DNA of 60,982 nt. Source: Chloroflexota bacterium (GTDB taxonomy: Bacteria > Chloroflexota > Anaerolineae > DTLA01). Shown piece by piece: positions 16,243 through 25,819 of this stretch (positions within the stretch are counted from its first letter, which is position 1; each line of letters begins with the position of its first letter). Made by a program: the position numbers and the translations under genes. The stretch is taken from NCBI GenBank assembly GCA_014360805.1, contig JACIWU010000008.1, positions 1-60,982 on the forward strand, read 5' to 3'. The notes under the pieces were generated by a model. That model worked only from the letters and a program-made list of their open reading frames with translations, was not told the DNA's origin and searched no databases.

Positions 16243-17566
16243 GGTCGCCATTCCTCCACAGGCTCAACTGGATTTCCGCTTGCATCGCGATCAACTTCCT
16301 CGGTATCGGCAGCACTTTCAGCATGGTAGCCGTGAGGTGCGGTACGAAATCGCGGTAAAGGGCGCGGGTGTAGTGCTGCACCTCGTCGCTGTTCAGGTAG
16401 CCTACCAACGCATCCAGGTCTGGAATGCCCACGAGCGGCACCAGGTGGAACTCCTCGCGCCAGGGGTAACAGCGCCAGTCCACAGCGGCGACAACGCGCG
16501 TCCCCTTGGTGTGGGCAACGACGATGTGGGGCGAAGCGTAGAAGGCGCGCAATTGCGGCGCATCTTCTCGCGGCATCCACAGCCCCGAATAGCACGTCTC
16601 GTAGTCAATCCGCCCGCGTTGCAGGTTACGACCCGTCAGGATAGGGACGCAGCCCTCGCGGGGCGCGGTAACGACCGAGGGGTGTTTCCGAATCTCTGGG
16701 CTCCGCGCCGCGAAGTGGACGCGAAAACACTCGCCCAGCGGAATACCGCTGCGCTCAAACGCCACCGCGTCCGGCGTTTCAAAGCGGATGATTTCGCCGC
16801 GGTACTCCTGTTTGCTCACGGCGCGTTCCATGCCGTCGTAGAGTTCCAGTCCCCTTTCGCCTTTCGCGAGCACGAGGACCACGGCGCTCACGTTTCGCTT
16901 GGGGAATGCCTTGCCCAGGTAGTAGATCGTTACCTTGCCCGAATGCGCCAGGAACGCGCGGAGTCGCGCGAAATCGTCTAGAACAAGCCATGTGGCGGGA
17001 ACTACGAGCACGGCTTTCCCTTCGGGTTTCAGAAGGCGCACGGATTGCTCGATAAAGGCCCCGTAAATGTTGTACTTTCCAAACCATGTCGCGAAGCGCT
17101 TCTTGTAGAGCGCTTTGTGCTCCCGAAGCGTGTGGATCGGGTAATGGGATGCATCCCCGATAATCCCGTAGGGTGGGTTGCCGATGATGATGTCGAAACG
17201 CTGCTCGGTTTCCCAAAGCAGGTAGTCGGTGTCCAGGAAGTGCGCTGTGGGCATCTGGGCTTGCGCCAGGCGCGTCTCCGCCGCGTGGATGTCCACGCCT
17301 GTGAGGTCGTGGCGCATCCCGTACCGCGCGACAAAGGCGCGCAGAAAGGGGGCATCGCCGCAGGCCGGCTCCAGCACATCCAATGGGCCGGCAACGCTCG
17401 GCTCGCACAGGCCCACCATGAACTCCACGATTTCGGGCGGGGTGGCGACCATGCCATAGGCGCGCGCGCGATCCTCGCCCGAGGCTGGCAGGCGGCTACC
17501 TGCCTCCCGGGTCGCGTCTGTGTCGGCCTCGGGCCGTTCGCCGGATAAGGGTATTTGTGCTCGCAT
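16214..17566 (-). CDS. TaqI-type N6-adenine DNA methyltransferase
   Basis: 450 residues (M.TaqI has 421). Motif I region TPPEIVEFM...LEPACGDAPFLRAF, catalytic motif IV NPPYG from residue 130, then IDYETCYSGLWMP, VAHTKGTRVVAA and YPWREEFHLVPL, all close to M.TaqI (gamma-class, methylates A in TCGA). It protects host DNA from the endonuclease encoded by the overlapping downstream gene. Start is uncertain: ATG 17566 has GGAGG but at only 3-bp spacing, while ATG 17587 overlaps the stop of the upstream membrane protein as ATGA. It is in an operon with that protein and a lipid kinase. Confidence 0.9.
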   Translation of the reverse strand: MRAQIPLSGERPEADTDATREAGSRLPASGEDRARAYGMVATPPEIVEFMVGLCEPSVAGPLDVLEPACGDAPFLRAFVARYGMRHDLTGVDIHAAETRLAQAQMPTAHFLDTDYLLWETEQRFDIIIGNPPYGIIGDASHYPIHTLREHKALYKKRFATWFGKYNIYGAFIEQSVRLLKPEGKAVLVVPATWLVLDDFARLRAFLAHSGKVTIYYLGKAFPKRNVSAVVLVLAKGERGLELYDGMERAVSKQEYRGEIIRFETPDAVAFERSGIPLGECFRVHFAARSPEIRKHPSVVTAPREGCVPILTGRNLQRGRIDYETCYSGLWMPREDAPQLRAFYASPHIVVAHTKGTRVVAAVDWRCYPWREEFHLVPLVGIPDLDALVGYLNSDEVQHYTRALYRDFVPHLTATMLKVLPIPRKLIAMQAEIQLSLWRNGDHGQPYTGAF

Positions 17567-17583
17567 ACGCCTCCGCGCGGGGT

Positions 17584-17898
17584 TCATCGGATGAACAGCG
17601 ACAGTACCCAGAAGATGCCCAAAAAGATGGCGATGATGATGGCCGAGATGCCCAGGAATACGAACACGCCCGCGACGAAATTGACCACCCGATTGTCGCG
17701 CTTCGTAACCATCTTGCCCGAACGCAGAAAGTAGGGCGTGTACATCACCACGAGTCCCGCCACCGCCCCCCACAGCAGGCCCTCTTCCACCGTAACCCCG
17801 ACGCCGAACGAACGAAGAATGCTCGCGGCGATGGCTCCCACCACCACGCCCAGGACGGGCCAGCGCCACCCCCACAACTGCCGCCATGCTTGTTTCAC
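17584..17898 (-). CDS. Small integral membrane protein
   Basis: 104 residues, GTG start behind GAGGGGG. Hydrophobic segments at about 12-32, 38-56 and 72-102 indicate three transmembrane helices with a short charged loop (RSGKMVTKRDNR) between the second and third. I do not recognise a family. It begins 22 bp after the diacylglycerol-kinase-like gene and its stop overlaps an alternative start of the methyltransferase, so it is inside the operon. Confidence 0.75.
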   Translation of the reverse strand: MKQAWRQLWGWRWPVLGVVVGAIAASILRSFGVGVTVEEGLLWGAVAGLVVMYTPYFLRSGKMVTKRDNRVVNFVAGVFVFLGISAIIIAIFLGIFWVLSLFIR

Positions 17899-17920
17899 GT
17901 TGCGCCCCCTCTCGCGCCGC

Positions 17921-18841
17921 TCACGCGATGACCCGCAGGACGCGCGGGACGATGCGGAAGGACGCCGGCGCTTGCCCGACCAACTCCCCGTCGGCCTGCA
18001 CCAGCATGCGCTCCTTCGCTTCCACGTGCACCTCGCACGCCTTGTGAATTTGCACCTTGGGGTGCGTCAGGTGGGTGCCTTTGTACACCCGCGGGACGTT
18101 AACCACCAGTTCCGGCTTGGAGAAATCGCCCAGAATCACGAGTTCAAACTCGCCATCCTGCAACTCCGCCGGCGGCGCAATGTACATGGCGCCTCCGAAG
18201 TAGCGCCCGTTGCACACGAGCACGGAATTCATCCGCCTGTCCTGCGATTGCCCATCAAACCGCAGGGCCACATGCTTGTTCTTGTAGTACACTAACGTCA
18301 AGAGCAGGTTCATGAGGTAGGTCAGCGTGCCCCCCAGGGCCTTGGAACTGCGCTGCACCCGCTCCACCACCTCGCCGTCAAAGCCGAGGCCAGCCACGTT
18401 GGCGAAGTACATCCGCCGCTCGCTCCCGTCAAAGGCCCTGAAGGTAGTGTGGCCCACATCCACCAGGCGCTCCGTGCCGCTCATGAGCCTGGCGCAGGCT
18501 TCGCGGTAGTCGTGTGGGATGCCCAGCGTGCGCACGAAGTCGGAGCCGGTGCCACCCGGGATGATGCCCAGCGGCACCTCGGAAGGCTGGCCCGGCTCGC
18601 CCAGCAGGCCGTTGACCACCTCCATGAGGGTGCCATCTCCCCCGTAGGCCACGATGGGGCTGTAACCTGCCTGGGCCGCTTCGCGCGCGATTTCCGTCGC
18701 GTGCAGCGGCCGCTCGGTCAGGCGGAAGTCAAAGTCCAGGCCTAGGCGGGTCAAGTGCGCCCGCACGTCGGGCCACCGCACGGCCACCCGCCCATTGGCG
18801 GCGACCGGATTCACGATGACAAAGGCTTTTGGCTTGCCCAT
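17921..18841 (-). CDS. Diacylglycerol/lipid kinase (DgkB/YegS family)
   Basis: 306 residues. The N-terminus FVIVNPVAANGR and the nucleotide-binding loop GGDGTLMEVVNGL, with IPGGTGSDFVRTL, are diagnostic of the DAGK catalytic domain. It phosphorylates diacylglycerol or a similar lipid with ATP at the membrane, recycling lipid for phospholipid synthesis. ATG 18841 follows GGGGAGGAG; the 18-codon extension upstream overlaps the promoter and is rejected. First gene of the operon that continues into the membrane protein and the TaqI-type R-M pair. Confidence 0.92.
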   Translation of the reverse strand: MGKPKAFVIVNPVAANGRVAVRWPDVRAHLTRLGLDFDFRLTERPLHATEIAREAAQAGYSPIVAYGGDGTLMEVVNGLLGEPGQPSEVPLGIIPGGTGSDFVRTLGIPHDYREACARLMSGTERLVDVGHTTFRAFDGSERRMYFANVAGLGFDGEVVERVQRSSKALGGTLTYLMNLLLTLVYYKNKHVALRFDGQSQDRRMNSVLVCNGRYFGGAMYIAPPAELQDGEFELVILGDFSKPELVVNVPRVYKGTHLTHPKVQIHKACEVHVEAKERMLVQADGELVGQAPASFRIVPRVLRVIA

Positions 18842-18872
18842 GAATCTTCTCCTCCCCGTACGGGTATTCTCA

Positions 18873-18902
18873 ATTATAGCACGAGGTTGTTTCATCCTTC
18901 AA
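18873..18902 (-). promoter_or_regulatory. Promoter of the lipid-kinase/R-M operon
   Basis: Reading the minus strand: TTGAAG (18902-18897), 18-bp spacer, TATAAT (18878-18873), 31 bp before the start codon. Confidence 0.65.
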
Positions 18903-18952
18903 ACACCCGTCAGGGCTACAGGTTTCCACCCAAAGCGACTGCGGGGATGATT

Positions 18953-18981
18953 TTGTCCACCGTGCGCACCTATGGTAAACT
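18953..18981 (+). promoter_or_regulatory. Promoter of the glutaredoxin/trpS unit
   Basis: TTGTCC (18953-18958), 17-bp spacer, TAAACT (18976-18981); the start codon is 34 bp downstream. Confidence 0.6.
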
Positions 18982-19015
18982 ACGTGCGGCAGGAAGAACC
19001 ATCGCGAGGCGGGCG

Positions 19016-19234
19016 ATGCCTGAGGAAGAAGTCATCATCTTCACAAAGCCCGGCTGCCCCTATAGCGCAGCGGCGAAAGAGGACCTTCGCAGGCGCGGCG
19101 TGGCGTTCACCGAGTACAACGTTCTCGCCGACCGCCAGGCTCGCGAACGCATGCTGGCGCTCAACGGCCGCAAGCGCGCCGTCCCCACCATCGTGGAGGG
19201 CGGGCGCGTCCGCGTGGGGTTCAACGGCTACTGA
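19016..19234 (+). CDS. Glutaredoxin-family protein
   Basis: 72 residues: EEEVIIFTKPGCPYSAAAKEDL gives the beta-strand and the CxxS-type active site (GCPYS at 13-17), then a RAVPTIVEGG cis-Pro segment and a final VGFNGY. A monothiol CPYS site suggests glutathione- or mycothiol-like disulfide or Fe-S handling, not classical dithiol reduction. Position: 51 bp before trpS, same strand, probably one transcript. (Key motifs only: IIFTKPGCPYS and VPTIVEGG.). Confidence 0.85.
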   Translation: MPEEEVIIFTKPGCPYSAAAKEDLRRRGVAFTEYNVLADRQARERMLALNGRKRAVPTIVEGGRVRVGFNGY

Positions 19235-19285
19235 AGCGTCTAGAGTGGCCGGTTCGGCTACAGATGTTTGGATTGAGGTGAGGGT

Positions 19286-20275
19286 ATGAAGAAGGGACGG
19301 GTCTTTTCCGGGGCGCGTCCAACCGGACGCCAACATCTTGGCAACTATTTCGGGGCCATCCGCAACTACGTGGCGTTACAGGAAGAGTACGATTGTGTCT
19401 ACTGCGCGGTGGATTTGCACGCGCTCACCTCGCTGGTGGACACGTCGCCGCTCCGCGACTACACCTACGAGATGATCCTGGACTGGTTGGCCGCCGGCAT
19501 TGACCCCAAGCGCACCATCGTTTTCGTCCAGTCGCACGTCCCCCAGGTAACCGAACTGTACGCGCTCTTGGGCATGGTAACGCCGCTCGGTTGGCTGACG
19601 CGCCTGCCCACGTTCAAGGACAAGGTGCGCGAGCAGCCCGACAACGTGAACTACGGCCTCGTCGGGTATCCGGTGCTCATGGCCGCCGACATCCTGCTGT
19701 ACAAGGCCGACGCCGTGCCCGTGGGCATAGACCAGGCCCCGCATTTGGAATTTGCACGCGAAATCGTGCGCCGATTCAACGCCCGCTACGGCCAGGTGCT
19801 GGTGGAGCCGCAGATGGTGCTGACCGAGGCGCCCAAAATCCTGGGCCTGGACGGCGTCAGCAAGATGAGCAAGTCGCTGGAACGGGACAACAGTATTGAA
19901 CTGGCCGACTCGCCCGAAGACATCCGTCGCAAGGTCATGGGGGCCGTAACCGACCCCGCCCGCCTGTACAAGAAGGATCCGGGCCATCCGGAAGTGTGCA
20001 ACATCTTCACGCTGCACCGGCTCATTGCGGGCGACGATGCCCGTATGGATCAGATCGCGCGCGATTGTCGGGCCGCGACGCTGGGCTGCGTGGAGCACAA
20101 GCGGATGTTCGCCGAGGAACTGATAGAGTTCCTGGCGCCGTTCCGAGAGATTCGCCAGAAGTATGCGGATCATCCCGATGACGTGTGGGACATCCTGCGT
20201 GACGGCGCGGCCCGCGCCCGCGCCATCGCATCGCAGACGCTGGACGAGGTGAGGCGAGCCGTCCGCCTGCCCTGA
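19286..20275 (+). CDS. trpS: Tryptophanyl-tRNA synthetase
   Basis: 329 residues, the usual length for bacterial TrpRS. Class I signatures are present: PTGRQHLGNYFG (the HIGH-type motif, near residue 12) and KMSKS (near 193). It charges tRNA-Trp with tryptophan. ATG follows GGTGAGGGT. Followed at 27 bp by the M20 amidohydrolase. Confidence 0.97.
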   Translation: MKKGRVFSGARPTGRQHLGNYFGAIRNYVALQEEYDCVYCAVDLHALTSLVDTSPLRDYTYEMILDWLAAGIDPKRTIVFVQSHVPQVTELYALLGMVTPLGWLTRLPTFKDKVREQPDNVNYGLVGYPVLMAADILLYKADAVPVGIDQAPHLEFAREIVRRFNARYGQVLVEPQMVLTEAPKILGLDGVSKMSKSLERDNSIELADSPEDIRRKVMGAVTDPARLYKKDPGHPEVCNIFTLHRLIAGDDARMDQIARDCRAATLGCVEHKRMFAEELIEFLAPFREIRQKYADHPDDVWDILRDGAARARAIASQTLDEVRRAVRLP

Positions 20276-20302
20276 CCCTGACGCCATTAGCGAGGCCACT
20301 CC

Positions 20303-21481
20303 ATGCTTTCCAACGCACACGCGCTGCTTCCTCGGCTTGTTGAGATTCGCCGAAGACTGCATCAGTATCCCGAACTGGGATTCCAGGAGCACGAGACCGC
20401 CGACTACATCGCGGGCCTTTTGACGTCGCTTGGCCTGAAGCCGCGCGTCGGCGTCGGCAAGACCGGCGTTGTCGCCGATATGGGGGTGGGGCATCCCATC
20501 GTGGCGCTGCGGGCCGACATGGACGCGCTGCCCATCCAGGAGGAGAACGAAGTCCCATATGCCTCGCGCAACCCGGGCGTGATGCACGCCTGCGGCCACG
20601 ACATGCACATGGCCTGCCTGGTGGGGGCGGCCATGCTCCTGAAAGAATGCACATTCCAGGGCACGGTCCGCCTCATCTTCCAGCCCAGTGAGGAGGGGCA
20701 GGACGACGAGGGCCAGAGCGGGGCGATGCGGATGGTCGCCGAGGGTGTGATGGATGGGGTGAGCGCCATCTTCGGGATGCATGTGGACGACGAGGGTTAT
20801 GCGGGCACGGCCGGCGTGCGCTCGGGGCCGGTCATGGCCGCCGCGGATGCGTTCCGCGTGGTCGTGCGGGGCCAGGGCAGCCACGGCGCCTACCCGCACA
20901 AGGGCGTGGATCCCATCCTGCTGGCCGCGCAGGTGGTGGTGGCCCTCAACCATGTGGTGGCGCGGCAGATTTCTCCGCTGGACAGCGGCGTCATCTCCAC
21001 CGGCAGCATTCACGGCGGCGCGAAGGGCAACATCATCCCCGACGCCGTGGAGGTCAAGGGCACCCTGCGCAGTTTCACGCCCGAAGTCCGGGCGGCGCTC
21101 ATCCGCGGGGTGGAGCGCGCCTGCGAAGTGGCCCGCGCCCTGGGCGGCGACTACGAACTCTCCATTCTGGATGGCTACCCGCCGACGGTCAACGACCCCG
21201 ATTTGACCCATCTGGCGCAGCGGGTCGGGCGCGAACTCTTGGGCGAGCGGTTTGGCGATCAGCCGGTGGAAATGGGCGCCGAGGACTTCAGCATCTTCGC
21301 GGCGCGCGCCCCCGGGTGCTACCTGCGGCTCGGCGTGCGCGGGCATGGGCAGCCGTTCCGAGCGATCCACACGTCGCGGTTTGACGTGGACGAGTCGGCG
21401 CTGGCTGTTGGGGCCGCACTGTTTGCGGTGCTGGCGCTGGCCCGCCTGCGCGCTGGCGATGACATGAGGAGTGCGAAGTGA
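20303..21481 (+). CDS. M20 family amidohydrolase (hippurate/N-acyl-amino-acid hydrolase type)
   Basis: 392 residues. Motifs: RRRLHQYPELGFQE, LRADMDALPIQEEN, MHACGHDMHMA (metal-binding Cys/His), FQPSEEG (catalytic Glu), and a late MGAEDFS. This is the peptidase M20D layout that removes acyl groups from amino acids or related amides in the cytoplasm. It ends as GTGA overlapping the next gene, so the two are translationally coupled. Substrate is not predictable. Confidence 0.93.
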   Translation: MLSNAHALLPRLVEIRRRLHQYPELGFQEHETADYIAGLLTSLGLKPRVGVGKTGVVADMGVGHPIVALRADMDALPIQEENEVPYASRNPGVMHACGHDMHMACLVGAAMLLKECTFQGTVRLIFQPSEEGQDDEGQSGAMRMVAEGVMDGVSAIFGMHVDDEGYAGTAGVRSGPVMAAADAFRVVVRGQGSHGAYPHKGVDPILLAAQVVVALNHVVARQISPLDSGVISTGSIHGGAKGNIIPDAVEVKGTLRSFTPEVRAALIRGVERACEVARALGGDYELSILDGYPPTVNDPDLTHLAQRVGRELLGERFGDQPVEMGAEDFSIFAARAPGCYLRLGVRGHGQPFRAIHTSRFDVDESALAVGAALFAVLALARLRAGDDMRSAK

Positions 21482-22425
21482 AACCGCGTACCTCACCCAT
21501 CACGACGTTTGACGAGATGATAGAAGAGGCCATCACGGTGGGGCCGAAGACGGTGGCCGTCGCCGCCGCCGCCGACCCCGAAGTGCTCATCGCCGCCGAA
21601 GAGGTGGAGCGCAAGGGCATCGCCCACTGCCACCTGGTGGGCGACGAGCGCGCCATCCGCGCCATCGCCGAGCGGGAAGGGCTGAGCCTGGCCGGTATGG
21701 AGATCACCCACGTGCCCGACGCGCTGACTGCTGCCCGCGAAGCCGTGCGCCTGGCCAGCGAGGGCGCTGCCGACGTGGTCTCCAAAGGCCAACTGAAGAC
21801 CGACGAACTGCTGGGCACCGCGCTGGATCGCCAGTACGGCCTGCGACGCGGTCGGCTGCTGACCCACGTGGGCATCTTTGAGATTCCCGGCCTGGATCGG
21901 CTTATCTACATCAGCGATAGCGGCGTCGTGCTGTACCCGACCATCTATCAGAAACTGGAGATCATCCAGAACGCGGTGGAGGTGGCGCGCCTGTTCGGCA
22001 TCCGGCGCCCCAAAGTGGCCATCCTGGCGGCGTCGGAGACGGTGCACCCGAAGGTACCCTCCTCCATTGACGCGCTGGCCCTTTCGCGCATGGCCACGCA
22101 AGGCTGGGTGGACGACGCCGCGGTGGATGGCCCGTTGCCCCTGGATGCGGCCATATCGCCCGAGGCGGCGCGCATCAAGAACCTGGGCGGCGAGGTGGCC
22201 GGCCGCGCCGACATCCTCATCGTCCCCAGCGTGGAGGCCGGCAACACCATGGCGAAGAGCATCCTGTATTTCGCCAATGGCCGCATGGCCGGCCTGGTGG
22301 TCGGCGCCAAAGTCCCCATCATCATCAACTCACGTGCTGACGAGCACGTAACGCGCGTCCTGTCCATTGCGATGGCCGTCGTGCTCGCCCACGCGCAACA
22401 ATCTGCTTCGCAAGGAGATGCCTAA
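21478..22425 (+). CDS. Phosphate acetyl/butyryltransferase
   Basis: 315 residues, GTG start within the GTGA overlap. The segment [13 protein letters not shown], then [12 protein letters not shown], and [21 protein letters not shown] (motif words [23 protein letters not shown]) match the Pta/Ptb family that converts acyl-CoA and phosphate to acyl-phosphate. Length and lack of an N-terminal DRTGG domain favour the butyryltransferase-like branch. No butyrate kinase is adjacent; beta-oxidation-type genes (44310-46144) lie elsewhere in the window. Confidence 0.88.
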   Translation: MKPRTSPITTFDEMIEEAITVGPKTVAVAAAADPEVLIAAEEVERKGIAHCHLVGDERAIRAIAEREGLSLAGMEITHVPDALTAAREAVRLASEGAADVVSKGQLKTDELLGTALDRQYGLRRGRLLTHVGIFEIPGLDRLIYISDSGVVLYPTIYQKLEIIQNAVEVARLFGIRRPKVAILAASETVHPKVPSSIDALALSRMATQGWVDDAAVDGPLPLDAAISPEAARIKNLGGEVAGRADILIVPSVEAGNTMAKSILYFANGRMAGLVVGAKVPIIINSRADEHVTRVLSIAMAVVLAHAQQSASQGDA

Positions 22426-22429
22426 CTCT

Positions 22430-23503
22430 ATGTGGAAGTTCGTCGCACGCGCCATCTGGATCGCGACTCTCGTCAGCCTTGCGCTTCCCCTCACCGTGGC
22501 GATAGCCGCGCCGCCCGCGCAGAATCCCTGCCCGGGCAACCTTCTGCTCAACCCGGGCTTTGAAGATGGAAGCCGCCTTACCCTTGGCGAAGGCACCAGC
22601 CTGTCGTCGTGGGTGGCCAACGGCTGGTATCCCTGGTCGCTGTTGGGCGATCAGGTGCGCAACCGCGAGCCGGAGTTCAAGGTGGAGGACATCGTAGAGA
22701 AGAACAGCCCCTATCGCGTCCACAGTGGGCGGTTCTCGCAGAAGTTCTTCACCCTCTGGGCCACGCACACGTCGGGCTTCTACCAGCGGGTGGCCGTCCC
22801 TAAGGGAAGCCTGGTTACCTTCACCATCTGGGTGCAGATTTACACCGGCCAGACCGAGATGTACGGCCGCAACAACAGTTTCATCTCTGACCTGACCGAG
22901 GGCGGGCCGGGCTACTACCGCGTGCAGGCCGGCATTGACCCCTACGGGAACACGCCGCCTGGGTTCGGCGCGCCCCCGCCCGAAACGACCGTCTGGTCCG
23001 AGCCGGTGCTGGATCGCGAGACGCGGCGCTACGACGCCGACGGCTTCCCCTACGACGCATGGGTGCAGTTGACGGTAACCACCCGCGCCCTGGCCGATCA
23101 CGTAACGGTGTACACCAAAGGCTGGCAAGAGTACGCCGTAAAGCACAACGATTCGTTCTGGGACGACGCCTGCCTGACCTACGTCGCGCCGACGCGCGCC
23201 CCTACGAACACGCCCAAGCCCACGGCCACGCCCACTGATACACCCGTGCCGACCGACACGCCGCTGCCCACGGCCACCCCAACCGACACGCCTACACCCA
23301 CGCCTACGGCCACCTTCACGCCCGAGCCGACGGCCACGCCCACGCCCGTGCCGCCCACGGCCACGCCGACACCAACGCCCACGCCTGTGCCGGGCCTGCT
23401 GGAGCGCCTGGATGTGGGCATCGTCAGCGTGGTGGCGGTGGTGGTGGCGCTCGGCGTCGGGCTGGCGGCAGGGTTCTTCCTCGCGGCCAGGCGCCGGCCC
23501 TGA
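22430..23503 (+). CDS. Secreted, Thr/Pro-stalked, C-terminally membrane-anchored protein
   Basis: 357 residues. Signal peptide (about 5-28, ending VAIAAPP), then a globular domain opening [14 protein letters not shown], which is the start typical of carbohydrate-binding-like beta-sandwich modules on surface proteins. From about 255 a [12 protein letters not shown]-type stalk of about 60 residues runs to a C-terminal transmembrane helix (about 328-350) and a short RRRP stop-transfer tail. It is thus displayed outside on a stalk. ATG 22430 lies 12 bp after AAGGAG; an ATG at 22418 abuts the SD. Ligand unknown. Confidence 0.8.
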   Translation: MWKFVARAIWIATLVSLALPLTVAIAAPPAQNPCPGNLLLNPGFEDGSRLTLGEGTSLSSWVANGWYPWSLLGDQVRNREPEFKVEDIVEKNSPYRVHSGRFSQKFFTLWATHTSGFYQRVAVPKGSLVTFTIWVQIYTGQTEMYGRNNSFISDLTEGGPGYYRVQAGIDPYGNTPPGFGAPPPETTVWSEPVLDRETRRYDADGFPYDAWVQLTVTTRALADHVTVYTKGWQEYAVKHNDSFWDDACLTYVAPTRAPTNTPKPTATPTDTPVPTDTPLPTATPTDTPTPTPTATFTPEPTATPTPVPPTATPTPTPTPVPGLLERLDVGIVSVVAVVVALGVGLAAGFFLAARRRP

Positions 23504-23612
23504 CACGCCGCTCGCGAGGGGGCGTAACGGGGATTGCGTCGCTTGGCCCGCGATGGCGCAGAACGGTATCGGTTGGATTGCCACATGCGACAGAGCCGAG
23601 CCGCTGCTGCGC

Positions 23613-23641
23613 TTGACAGCGGCCCGCGAACGTGCTAACGT
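23613..23641 (+). promoter_or_regulatory. Promoter of uvsE
   Basis: Consensus TTGACA (23613-23618), 17-bp spacer, TAACGT (23636-23641), about 85 bp before the uvsE start. Confidence 0.7.
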
Positions 23642-23725
23642 GCCCATCGCGCGGTTCGGACACGGAACCCGCGTGCGGCAAGGCTATCCCTGCGAGGCGC
23701 ACACCCACACGCCGGAGCGCAGAGC

Positions 23726-24688
23726 ATGAGGCTTGGATTCGCGGTAAAGGTGCTGGGACGGCCCGGGCTGAAATCGCACGACACGCGCAGGTGGCAGAAC
23801 AACCCGCACCTGGGCGTGAGCCTGGCCTATCTGCGGGACATCTTTGTTTACCTGGGCGAGGTCCAAATCCGCATGTACCGCATCTCGTCGGACATCGCCC
23901 CCTATCTGACGCACCCCGACATGCCGCATTTCCACAATCAGATTGACGAGTGCGCCCGAGAATTGGCGGCCCTGGGCGACATGGCGCGGAAGCAGGACCT
24001 GCGGCTGTCCTTCCACCCTTCGCAGTACATCGTGCTCAACGCCGAGGACGAATCCATCGCCGAGAAGGGCGCACGCGATATCGTGGCGCAGGCGCGCATC
24101 CTGGACGAGATGGGCCTGGGCGACGAGGCCGTCGTCGTAACCCATGTGGGGGGCCTCTACGGCGACCGCAAGGCCGCGCTGGAACGCTTTGCCCGTCGCT
24201 ACGAGCGCCTGCCCGAGCCGGCCCGCAGGCGTCTCGTGCTGGAGAACGACGAAAGCCAGTTCTGCATCTCGGATACCCACTGGGTGCATCGGCAGACCGG
24301 CATCCGCCTCATCTTTGACTACCTGCACTACCAGAACTGCAACCACGAGGGGGTGCCGCTTCTGGACGCCGTGCGCATGGCGCTGGATTCATGGCCGCAC
24401 GGGCAGACCCCCAAGATTCACTTCAGTTCGCCGCGGACGGAGTTCCGCACGGCCACGCGCAAAATGGCGGACGGCGGGCGGCAGAACGTGCTCTTGCCGC
24501 CGCTGTGGACCCAACACTCGGACCTCATCAACCCGTTTGAGTTCATCCGATTTGTGCAAGACACGGCAGGGCTGCGCGCCTACGATGTGATGCTGGAGGC
24601 GAAGGCCAAGGACCTGGCGCTGCTGCGCCTGCGCGAAGACGTTCAGCGCCTGGCGCCGCAATTGGCGGAGGCGCTCCACATCTGCTGA
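23726..24688 (+). CDS. uvsE: UV damage endonuclease
   Basis: 320 residues. Motifs RLGFAVKVLG, IRMYRISSDIAPY, LSFHPSQYIVLN, VTHVGGLYGDR, VLENDESQF and HFSS are those of the UvsE/UVDE TIM-barrel nuclease, which nicks 5' to cyclobutane dimers and 6-4 photoproducts using a metal cluster held by His/Glu/Asp. This gives repair independent of UvrABC. ATG follows GGAGCGCAGAGC. Two small genes follow on the same strand. Confidence 0.95.
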   Translation: MRLGFAVKVLGRPGLKSHDTRRWQNNPHLGVSLAYLRDIFVYLGEVQIRMYRISSDIAPYLTHPDMPHFHNQIDECARELAALGDMARKQDLRLSFHPSQYIVLNAEDESIAEKGARDIVAQARILDEMGLGDEAVVVTHVGGLYGDRKAALERFARRYERLPEPARRRLVLENDESQFCISDTHWVHRQTGIRLIFDYLHYQNCNHEGVPLLDAVRMALDSWPHGQTPKIHFSSPRTEFRTATRKMADGGRQNVLLPPLWTQHSDLINPFEFIRFVQDTAGLRAYDVMLEAKAKDLALLRLREDVQRLAPQLAEALHIC

Positions 24689-24705
24689 CGGCGGGGGCGG
24701 GCGCG

Positions 24706-25047
24706 ATGAGGAACTCGCCGATGATCTGGTGGCTGTTCTTGCTGGCGGTGGCGCTGCTGGGCGCGGCCTGGCTCATCCTGCGCGCAGGCCCCGACAACCC
24801 CTCATATTCCTATGCGCTGCTCGGCGGGGGGCTGGGGAGCGGCATGCTGATCGTCCTGGGCCTCACCAGTCGCCGCTGGGCCAAAGGGCAACGCGCGCTC
24901 GCGAAGAGATCGGGCGGGGAATCCTCGGACAAATCTCGGGTTGCCCGTTCCGCAGGCTGGTGGGGGTGTGTGGCCCATGTGTTAGCGCTGCTCTGGCTGC
25001 TGATGGGCCTGGCCGCTGCCATCTACCTGGCGGTTACGCTGCGATGA
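24706..25047 (+). CDS. Small membrane protein of unknown function
   Basis: 113 residues with three hydrophobic segments (about 7-25, 36-52, 86-110) and a basic Ser-rich loop between the second and third. Its stop overlaps the next start as ATGA, indicating coupling with that gene. Family not recognised. Confidence 0.7.
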   Translation: MRNSPMIWWLFLLAVALLGAAWLILRAGPDNPSYSYALLGGGLGSGMLIVLGLTSRRWAKGQRALAKRSGGESSDKSRVARSAGWWGCVAHVLALLWLLMGLAAAIYLAVTLR

Positions 25048-25739
25048 GCATGGGGACGCCCTACCGTTCGCCGGAGACCTATCGTGTTCTTGTGGTGCTG
25101 GTGAACAACCGTCGCGACTGGGAGACGGTGCAGACCCAGGGCTGGTATCGCATTCCGGTCAAGCGCGCGCCGCGCCAAGTAGGGGCCGACCTGCTGGCGT
25201 TCTACTTCAGCAAGGTCTTCGGGGAGATGGCTTGGAGCGTGCGCTATGTGGCTCCGGTGCTGCGGTTTGAGTTGGCGCGGCGGCGCGAGTTGCTCCCCGA
25301 CGAGGCCGAACATCCCCGCGCCAACGACTGGTACTACCGCGTGGTGCTGGGGCCGGTGGAGGCGCTGCCCCGGCCGATCCCCAGCAGGCGGCTGCGGCGG
25401 CTGGTGTTCCTGCCGACGACGCTGGGCCGGCTCCTCTCCGCCGACGAGATCAACGACCTGTGGATGCGCGAGCCGCTGGAAGAACGACTTTGGCGCGCGC
25501 TGAAAGGAGCCGGCCTGTACCCCGAAGGCTCGTTTGAGGTGAAGGAGGGCGGCGTGCGCTATCCGATGCCCATCGCCATCCCCTGCGCCGAAGGGGGCGT
25601 GAGCGTGGGGCTGGCCGAGCGCGCAGCCGTCCCTCCTGGGTGGACCTACGTGTGCGCGTCGCCGGCCAGCGGCGACCTGGCCAGCGTGGTGGCGCGGGTC
25701 CTGGCCGAGGTAGCCCGACGCGGCGGGGCCTGGGGGTGA
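25044..25739 (+). CDS. Uncharacterised protein with two-part architecture
   Basis: 231 residues, soluble. The N-terminal half (VLVVLVNNRRDWETV, WYRIPVKRAP, WYYRVVLGP) looks like a small beta-barrel with aromatic WYRIP/WYYRV strands, reminiscent of EVE/PUA-like folds. The C-terminal third (LEERLWRALKGAGLYPEG, then VAARVPPGW) resembles the start of DUF559/Vsr-type endonuclease domains but I cannot find the full catalytic set. Start ATG 25044 overlaps the preceding stop. Function unknown. Confidence 0.65.
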   Translation: MSMGTPYRSPETYRVLVVLVNNRRDWETVQTQGWYRIPVKRAPRQVGADLLAFYFSKVFGEMAWSVRYVAPVLRFELARRRELLPDEAEHPRANDWYYRVVLGPVEALPRPIPSRRLRRLVFLPTTLGRLLSADEINDLWMREPLEERLWRALKGAGLYPEGSFEVKEGGVRYPMPIAIPCAEGGVSVGLAERAAVPPGWTYVCASPASGDLASVVARVLAEVARRGGAWG

Positions 25740-25819
25740 TGGCATCCGCCCGCCGTCCAGGTGCGGACGACGCGGGTAGGGCCTCTGCGGTGAAGCGGTG
25801 GGGGAATCGCCGGTGGCCG

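Noticed and set aside
18755-19015. Upstream extension of the glutaredoxin gene
   Set aside because: It would overlap the lipid-kinase start and its promoter; the ATG at 19016 leaves the complete glutaredoxin fold.
19376-21496. A 706-codon minus-strand frame opposite trpS and the M20 gene
   Set aside because: Antisense shadow; composition is His/Arg/Gly-rich and without motifs.
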